Source: Symbiodinium natans (taxonomy: Eukaryota > Sar > Dinophyceae > Suessiales > Symbiodiniaceae). From it: DNA of 42,500 bases. The position numbers and the translations under genes are program-made. Shown piece after piece: positions 37,601 through 42,500 of the stretch. Under the pieces are notes generated by a model. It saw only the letters and a program-made list of their open reading frames with translations, made no database searches and had not been told where the DNA came from. Where the stretch lies: the NCBI GenBank assembly GCA_905221605.1, contig CAJNDS010000009.1, positions 190,001-232,500 of the forward strand. The letters are read 5' to 3'. Numbering within the stretch: position 1 is the first letter of the stretch; each line of letters opens with the position of its first letter.

Positions 37601-39078
37601 GACCTGGTCCATGCGATCTAGGGTTTAGGGTTTAGGGTTTAGGGCTTAGGGGTGTAGGGTGTTAGGGTTTGGGCTTGCAAGCTCCAGCAGAGTAGCTGTA
37701 GAGAAACTCTATGGTTGTGATCTGAAAAAGCTGATCACCTGGTAACCCAGTAACCATCTTATGGTAAGGGCACTTTCCCAAAAGTTTCGGGTTTAGGGTT
37801 TAGGGTTCAGTGTCCCTGAATATGGTCCCTTACCTTCTTTACAGGGTTCTGAAGTATGGGTAAAGGGTATATACGGGGTGGGGTCCCATTTAAAGGCCCA
37901 TACTAAGGGTTTAGGGTTTGGGGTTTGGGGTTTGGGGTTTGGGGTTTATGCAACTACCCTAAGATATAAGCCCAATAAACCCGTTTAACCCTCACCTTAA
38001 GCTCCCTCAAGAAAGCATCTTTCACATGCAAGGAGCCAGCGGCACTTCTCCCACTCTACCACGCTGAGGCAGAAGTACCCCTAAACCCTAAACCCTAAAC
38101 CCTAAACCCTAAACCCCAGCTTCTCAGGGTGACGGACTTTAAGGCTTTGGGTTCTCAGGGCGCGGGGTCCAGGCTTGAATTTCGGAACAGAGCTTGACTA
38201 GAGGCGCTAAAGCTTCATTTACACTTCTACCCTAAACACTACCTTAAGACGCCCCAAACCTAGGGTTTAGGGTTTAGGGTTTAGGGTTTAGGGTTTAGGG
38301 TTTAGGGTTTAGGGTCTAGGGTCTAGGGTCTAGGGTCTAGGGTTTAGGGTTTAGGGTTTAGGGTTTAGGGTTTAGGGTTTAGGGTTTAGGGTTTAGGGCC
38401 CTACTTTGTTTTTGGCAGGTTGCCTAAGAATCCTATTATAAGGGTTTGTTGTCAACAACCTGACCAAAAAAAAGTGTCGACGTTCTGAGGGTAGGCACCG
38501 AAACCCTGCAGCCTGGTTTTAGGATTTGGGGCTTAAGAGTTAGGGTTTAGGGTGTAGGGTTTAGGGTTTAGGATCTGGGGTTTGGGGTTTGGGGTTTAGG
38601 GTTAAGGTTTAGGGTTTAGAGTTTGCGGCTTCGGCTCTTTTCGGCAACGAGGACAAGTCCGCTAAGGCCTGCGGCCTGCGCCCCCTTACTTGTTAGAGGG
38701 TGCAGGAAACCCGGGCACCCTACACCAAACTCCAAACCCTGACCCTAAACCCTAAACCCTCAAACCCCCCCCCCCCCCCCCCCCCCCCCACCCTCTTTAA
38801 ACCCTGAAGCCTAAACCTGAAGCCCTAAAACCCAAAGCTCTAAACCGTAAACCTCACTTGGAGGTTCATGGTACTTAGTAACTAATTGTAACTGTACTTA
38901 TAACCCACTTATAAGCCCCTTAAGTGCCCAAATAAGGTTATAAGTACAGTCATAAGTGCAGTTATAATTAGTTACTGAGTACCCTAAACCCTATAAACCC
39001 TACACCCCCAAGCCACTCTCCTTGGGCAAGGCGGCGATCGACCCCAAAGTGGAGTTGCGGAAGAAGGACTGGAGCTAG
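32588..39078 (+). CDS. candidate multi-exon gene, product unknown
   Basis: ATG 32588 opens a Lys/Arg-rich N-terminus (MSKQRQKQIRRKSTPRAATE...) ending at donor GTATGT (32694). Segments that join in phase: 33424-33491 (LVGEHHQAWEDAVLQAFSRR), 33881-33932 (LREKMQADAAKSTGRA, donor GTGAGT) and 34072-34163 (QNMPEQERTCDKEHEFVGLR...). Another joined pair is 34755-34791 (VLAGTRQTETTR, donor GTAAGT) with 34819-34843 (EKLAMTLLK). Others: 32797-32925, 33079-33165, 34440-34504 (IRAAHGMSFDKAAEMLRFMV), 34864-34957, 35841-35900, 36677-36740 (PEVKDDLADNMAILVGLLNA, donor GTTTAG), 37598-37638, 37702-37741 (KLYGCDLKKLIT, donor GTAACC), 38120-38197 (ends in TGA) and 39013-39078 (PLSLGKAAIDPKVELRKKDW, TAG). Whether this is one gene or two (stops at 38197 and 39078) is open. 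The composition is charged and helical; no family was recognised. Confidence 0.45.
33010..33023. repeat. poly-G run (14 G)
   Basis: Homopolymer next to GGTTTATAGG. Confidence 0.8.
33345..33413. repeat. telomeric array (CCCTAAA)10
   Basis: Near-perfect units just upstream of candidate exon 33424. Confidence 0.94.
33500..33607. repeat. TTTAGGG/TTTGGGG mixed array
   Basis: The units TTTAGGG and TTTGGGG alternate. Confidence 0.9.
33629..33770. repeat. foldback MITE family A, copy 3 (diverged)
   Basis: TACTTGGAGGTTCGTGGTAC at left, AAGAAGTACCATG at right; the middle has CTTATAACCCACTCATAAGC. The right terminal bases are lost. Confidence 0.8.
34572..34619. repeat. T25 directly followed by G23
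   Basis: Two adjacent homopolymers, 34572-34596 (T) and 34597-34619 (G), next to telomere-like units. The lengths may be affected by sequencing. Confidence 0.85.
34954..35060. repeat. TTTTAGGG/TTTTGAGGG variant array
   Basis: The 8-base unit TTTTAGGG, then units with GAGGG, then TTTTTAGGG. The reverse-complement dialect CCCTAAAA occurs at 35579-35630. Confidence 0.9.
35579..35670. repeat. CCCTAAAA variant array passing into CCCTAAA
   Basis: About seven 8-base units and then 7-base units. Confidence 0.9.
36360..36405. repeat. telomeric array with CCCTACA variants
   Basis: CCCTACA units followed by CCCTAAA. Confidence 0.88.
36515..36653. repeat. alternating blocks of CCCTAAA and CCCTGAA
   Basis: Blocks of three to five identical units alternate: AAA, GAA, AAA, GAA, AAA. 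Confidence 0.93.
36741..36909. repeat. long telomeric array (TTTAGGG)~24 starting at a candidate splice donor
   Basis: The array begins with GTTTAGGG immediately after the candidate exon 36677-36740. It has single TTTGGGG and TTAGGG irregularities. Confidence 0.94.
36999..37134. repeat. hairpin flanked by a 21-bp direct repeat
   Basis: A 21-bp word (37000-37020, repeated at 37114-37134; core GGTTCAGGGGCTTGGTTC) flanks an inverted repeat whose arms are about 37015-37048 (GGTTCTTAGTAGGGAATGAG...) and 37073-37108 (...CCGTACTAAGAACC). Confidence 0.85.
37140..37340. repeat. inverted-repeat element related to family D
   Basis: GCCCCAACTACCACCCTCC at left, GGTATAGGGAAACCCA at right. The middle resembles the reverse complement of 20937-21045 (GGGGGAACCT followed by a G tract and GGTAGTAT). 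Confidence 0.55.
37810..37962. repeat. dispersed element family B, copy 2, interrupted by TTTGGGG units
   Basis: It shares TCCCTTACCTTCTT, GGGTTCTGAAGTA and GCCCATACTAAGGG with 42081-42232. TTTAGGG/TTTGGGG units (about 37908-37948) replace the word between ACTAAGGG and TGCAACTACCC. Confidence 0.78.
38265..38398. repeat. telomeric array with an internal (TCTAGGG)4 block
   Basis: (TTTAGGG)7, then four TCTAGGG units (about 38310-38340), then (TTTAGGG)8. Confidence 0.93.
38765..38789. repeat. poly-C run (25 C)
   Basis: Homopolymer directly after CCCTCAAA. It may have grown from the C tract of a telomeric unit. Confidence 0.85.
38856..38983. repeat. foldback MITE family A, copy 4, right end replaced by CCCTAAA units
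   Basis: The left end ACTTGGAGGTTCATGGTACT is intact. The right end stops at GAGTACC and continues as CTAAACCC, so the last 13 bases of the inverted repeat are missing. Confidence 0.88.
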
Positions 39079-39230
39079 AGGGTTTCGGATTCAGGAGCTA
39101 AAGGGTTTAGGGTTTAGGGTTTAGGGTTTAGGGTTTAGGGTTTAGGGGGCAATTGGGCTCTTCGGAGACTGGAGATGCTTCCCGTCGCGACCTGCTTTCT
39201 TGGGGAAGTTGGGCAGTGGACCAACTGCTG

Positions 39231-39381
39231 CTTGGAGGTTCACTGTACGTAGCAACTAAGTACTACGTACAACTCTCTGTACTTATCACCCACTTGTAAG
39301 AACCTTAAGTGCCCCAATATGGTTAGAAGTACAGTTATCAGTACAGTTGTTATTAGTTACCAAGTACCGTGAACCGCCAAG
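39231..39381. repeat. foldback MITE family A, copy 5
   Basis: CTTGGAGGTTCACTGTACG...ACCAAGTACCGTGAACCGCC. It is complete but diverged, with no telomeric interruption. Confidence 0.88.
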
Positions 39382-39941
39382 TGGGATTCTTTTTCTGGGT
39401 TGCAGCGTTAGGCTATTGGGATCCTTTCGGTGCCCTGCTTGAGGGTTTAGGGTTTAGGGTTTAGGGTTTAGGGTGTAGGGTTTAGGGTTTAGGGTTTGGG
39501 GTTTAGGTTTAGGGTTTAGGGCTTGGGGGCTCCCGGCACCCGGGCAGCTCACGAAAGCCCGAGGAATCTATGGGGATGTTCACCCTTATACTAACAGTCC
39601 CTACACCCTAAACCCTAAACCCTAAACCCTCTCATAAGGACTCTTAGTGTACAGAGGAACATCCCAAAGAATATACCTTAATGCGTAGTAGGGGTCCTGA
39701 CATGGTTTGAGGCATATTCCTTACTTCAGGGCGTTGGGCTCTCTGGGTCCTTGCTACTTGGATAAGCAGAACAAGTGTGGGAAGCCACTTGAACCCCCCA
39801 AGTACCTCAAAGATGCCTCAAAAAAGCCCATCAAGGTACCTTTAGGCCCAAACTTTAGCCGGACCCTTTAAACCTTAATCCCCCTAAACCCTAAACCCTA
39901 AACCTTAAACTCCTAAACTTGCAGCCCTCCGGAAAACCCCT

Positions 39942-40146
39942 ACTTGGAGGTTCATGGTACTTAGTAACTAATTCTAACTGTACTTAGAACTGTACTTATA
40001 AGCCCCCTAAGTGCCCTAATATGGTTATAAGTACAGTTATAAGTACAGTTACCCTAAACCCTAAACCCTAAACCCTAAACCCTAAACCCTAAACCCTATA
40101 TAAGTACAGTTATAATTGGTTAATAAGTACCATGAACCTCCAAGTA
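39942..40146. repeat. foldback MITE family A, copy 6, split by a telomeric array
   Basis: The complete element TACTTGGAGG...CCTCCAAGTA is interrupted at 40052-40098 by 47 bases of CCCTAAA units. The 14-bp word TATAAGTACAGTTA lies on both sides (40038-40051 and 40099-40112). Confidence 0.93.
40052..40098. repeat. telomeric array inserted inside MITE copy 6
   Basis: 6.7 perfect CCCTAAA units. Confidence 0.95.
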
Positions 40147-40152
40147 CTTCAG

Positions 40153-42395
40153 GATGCGCCAAGCCCGACGGCTAGCGATGCTAGCGGGGCTAGCCACATC
40201 GAACAGGAGGTGCGCAAGAGGGTTTAGGGTTTAGGGTTTAGGCTTTAGGCTTTAGGGTTTAGGGTTGGGATGTTCCCCCCTTACATGAAAGCTTCCGAGG
40301 CGCTCCTATTGGGTTAGAGTTTAGGGTTTAGGCTTTAGGGCTTAGGGCTTAGGGTTTAGGGTTTAGGGTTTAGGGTTTAGGGTTTAGGCTTTAGGGTTTA
40401 GGGTTTAGGGTTTAGGGTTGGGATGTTCCCCCTTATACCAATACTAACGGTCCTCAATAGGGATGAAAGTACCCCCTGTTGCAATCCCTGTTCAGGAAAT
40501 GTTGTAGAAGGAAGAACATGCCCAAGTTTAGGGCTCTATAGGATTTAGGGTTCAGGTACAGGTTTAGGGTTTAGGGTTTCGGGTTTAGGGTTTAGGGTTT
40601 AGGGTTTAGGGTTTAGGGTTTAGGGTTTAGGGTTTAGGGTTTAGGGTTTAGGGGTTCTTTCGAGGGCCATGGAGTTTAGGATGCAGCAGGCTCGGGCCAT
40701 GCCCGGCTTGTCACCTCAACTCCTGCACTCTTTGCCTGCACCCCCTAAACCCTAAACCCTAAACCCCAAACCCTAAACCCTAAGCCCTAAGCCCTAAACC
40801 CTAAACCCTAAACCCTAAACATAAACCCACAAAACCCTAATCCCTAAACCCTGGAAGTAGGCAACCGCCTTACCCCCTATAGATAACTCTGCACAGCGAC
40901 TGCTTAAAACACTAGTCTAATCAAGGGTCCAGACTTCCGAGCTCTTCAAAGAAGATACGGGACCAGATTAAGGGGTTTAGGGTTTAGGGTTTAGGGTTTA
41001 GGGTTTAGGGTTTAGGGTTTAGGGTGTAGGGCTACCCTGAGACTTTAAGGGGCAATTATGTGGGGTACCTCATTCCATACTCAGGACCAGTAAGGCAGTA
41101 AGACAAACACCCCCCCCCCCCCCCCCCCCCCCCCCGAAGAAGCCGAAGCCCTAAACCCTGCTGGGTTAAGGGTTTAGGGCTTAGGGTTCAGGGTTTAGGG
41201 TTTAGGGTTTAGGGTTTCGGACTAGGAGATGGAGGAGGCGGGGCGAAGCACCCACACAGTCTGAGGAAGCCTTCGTCTGCGTCCACAACCACTCCGGAGA
41301 AGATGACATGGCCTTGGCCAGCAGTTCCTTGAAAGGCACGAGCCCGAAAGCTGCCCCTCTGCTTGGACAAGAAGGGTTTAGGGTTTAGGGTTCAGGGTTT
41401 GGGGCTTACCGGTTTAGGGTTTAGGGCTAGGACCCAGGGTAGGCCCTTCTTCCCTTTTTTAGGGTTTGGGTTCCCTTGTAAGTTATAAGCCCCTTCAAGC
41501 CAAAAAGGGTGTGGCCCGGCCCTGTGTTCATTCCTGGGTTGCTCTTGGGCCTACTTGGAGGTTCATGGTACTTAGTAACTAATTATAACTGTACTTATAG
41601 CTGTACTTATAACCATACTAGGGCACTTAAGGGGCTTATAAGTGGGTTATAAGTGCAGTTATAATTAGTTACCCCTAAACCCTAAACCCTAAACCCTAAA
41701 CCCTAAACCCTAACCCCTAAACCCTAAACCCTTACTAAGTACCATGAACCTCCAAGTAGAGGGTCACCGAACCGGGCTGCCATGGTTGCCTGAGAAGTAT
41801 ACGTCAGGGGCCCTTGAATTCGGCTGCTTGACAGGGTTTAGGGTTTCGGGTTTCGGGTTTAGGGTTTAGAGTACAGGGCTAGACCCTCAACCCCAAAATG
41901 CCCCAGCCCTTAGCCATGCACAGGGGCTTCCAAACACAGGCATGCACACAATCCAGTGTAAGCACAGGCAGATGTGTTCAATTGGCACATTCTCTCCGGT
42001 CACGGGTGGATGGCGATACAATCCTTATAGCACAATGGGCGTGAGAAGGGTTTAGGGTTTCGGGTTTCGGGCCGGGTATCTAAGGGTAGTTGATATGGGC
42101 CCTTAAGTATGCTCCCTTACCTTCTTGAATGGGTTCTGAAGTAGGGGCCCTTGGGTTCAAAAGGGTATACAAGAGGGGTATAGAAGGAGCCCCCTTTCAA
42201 GGGCCCATACTAAGGGACCATGTAACTACCCTAAGCCCAAAGCCCTAAGCCCGAAACCCCAAACCCCAAACCCTAAACCCTAAACCCTAAACCCTAGGAT
42301 GATGGTAGGGGCCGCCGCCGCCCGCCCTCGGCGCACCCCAGGCGATTAAAACAGCCAAGACTGTGGCCGGCTTTTTGGACAAGGAGAATGCCTGA
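40153..42395 (+). CDS. candidate 3' part of a multi-exon gene, product unknown
   Basis: Segments: 40153-40221 (DAPSPTASDASGASHIEQEV, 23 codons, donor GTTTAG formed by a telomeric array), 41226-41375 (RWRRRGEAPTQSEEAFVCVH..., about 49 codons, donor GTTTAG), 41968-42049 (QMCSIGTFSPVTGGWRYNPY..., donor GTTTAG) and 42342-42395 (AIKTAKTVAGFLDKENA, TGA). The last three join in phase: two leftover bases at 41375 plus the first base at 41968 make a Gly codon, and 42049 to 42342 joins in phase 0. Another open piece is at about 40680-40738. I do not recognise the protein, and a start was not found. Confidence 0.5.
40330..40418. repeat. telomeric array with TTTAGGC/CT TAGGG variants
   Basis: TTTAGGG units with TTAGGGC and TTTAGGC interspersions. 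Confidence 0.88.
40558..40653. repeat. telomeric array (TTTAGGG)13
   Basis: Near-perfect units with one TTTCGGG. Confidence 0.93.
40973..41030. repeat. telomeric array (TTTAGGG)8
   Basis: Near-perfect units. Confidence 0.93.
41110..41135. repeat. poly-C run (26 C)
   Basis: Homopolymer between telomere-like arrays. Confidence 0.85.
41552..41758. repeat. foldback MITE family A, copy 7, split by a telomeric array
   Basis: TACTTGGAGGTTCATGGTAC...GTACCATGAACCTCCAAGTA. The array at 41672-41731 interrupts TTAGTTACTAAG; TTA is present on both sides (41669-41671 and 41732-41734). Confidence 0.93.
42081..42232. repeat. dispersed element family B, copy 3 (uninterrupted)
   Basis: The ends TAAGGGTAGTTGATATGG and CCATGTAACTACCCTAAG are imperfect inverted copies. 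This copy gives the empty reference for the interrupted copies at 27501 and 37810. Confidence 0.78.
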
Positions 42396-42500
42396 CACAG
42401 GGAACCCTAAATTCTAAACCCCAAACCCTAAACCCTAAACCCAAACTCTAAACCCTAAACCTCAAGCGAAAAACACCCTAAATGCTAAACCCAAAAAGTA
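42396..42500. repeat. degenerate telomere-like array at the right edge
   Basis: CCCTAAA-like units with substitutions follow the candidate stop at 42395. Confidence 0.8.

Noticed and set aside
20937-42500. Subtelomere or chromosome end, based on telomeric repeats
   Set aside because: The arrays are short, in both orientations, and separated by conserved exons of a housekeeping-type gene. None runs to the edge as a long uniform tract.

Overview
This is nuclear DNA from a eukaryote, most likely a dinoflagellate. The reasons are: plant-type telomeric repeats (TTTAGGG/CCCTAAA) scattered in both orientations over the whole window; short exons whose inferred introns use GC, GA and GT donors with AG acceptors; a very large GC-rich LTR retrotransposon whose proteins look like the Ty3-type elements I know from dinoflagellates; and a piece of the dinoflagellate spliced-leader sequence inside its LTRs. 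I see no rRNA, tRNA, CRISPR array or bacterial feature. The genus cannot be fixed from the sequence alone; Suessiales or Prorocentrum would be reasonable guesses.

Layout. (1) At 1-993 is the left, truncated part of a plus-strand gene, with telomere-like arrays and a (CATA)n microsatellite. (2) At 994-18303 is a 17.3 kb LTR retrotransposon on the minus strand. Its 294-bp LTRs look identical, and it sits inside the microsatellite, within a GC-AG intron of the host gene. It carries a 1530-aa Gag-protease-(RT thumb) ORF and a 3747-aa ORF with RNase H, integrase, RT fingers/palm, a Tpt1/KptA-like RNA 2'-phosphotransferase domain, zinc fingers, a membrane segment and a PLD-family domain. (3) At 18613-25896 the host gene continues. 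Eleven short exons (counting 602-651) spell a carnosine N-methyltransferase (N2227/CARNMT1-family) protein ending in TGA at 25896. All ten introns contain telomere-like repeats. (4) At 25897-42500 more short open segments with splice signals lie between telomeric arrays, again on the plus strand. Some join in phase into chains, suggesting two to three further intron-rich genes (one starting at 32588, stops near 39078 and 42395). I could not recognise their products.

The repeats carry history. A foldback MITE family (CTTGGAGGTTCATGGTAC inverted ends, TA flanks, seven copies) and at least three other inverted-repeat families fill the introns. In several copies a telomeric array interrupts the element, in one case between a 14-bp duplicated target. 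This shows that telomeric arrays were inserted into existing sequence, and that array ends now serve as intron ends.

The two most unusual points are the retroelement, whose RT is split and shuffled (thumb before RNase H, palm after integrase) and fused to RNA-processing-type enzymes, and the insertion of telomeric repeats into nearly every intron of a housekeeping gene. Exon boundaries come from reading the sequence and from remembered family alignments; no search was run.
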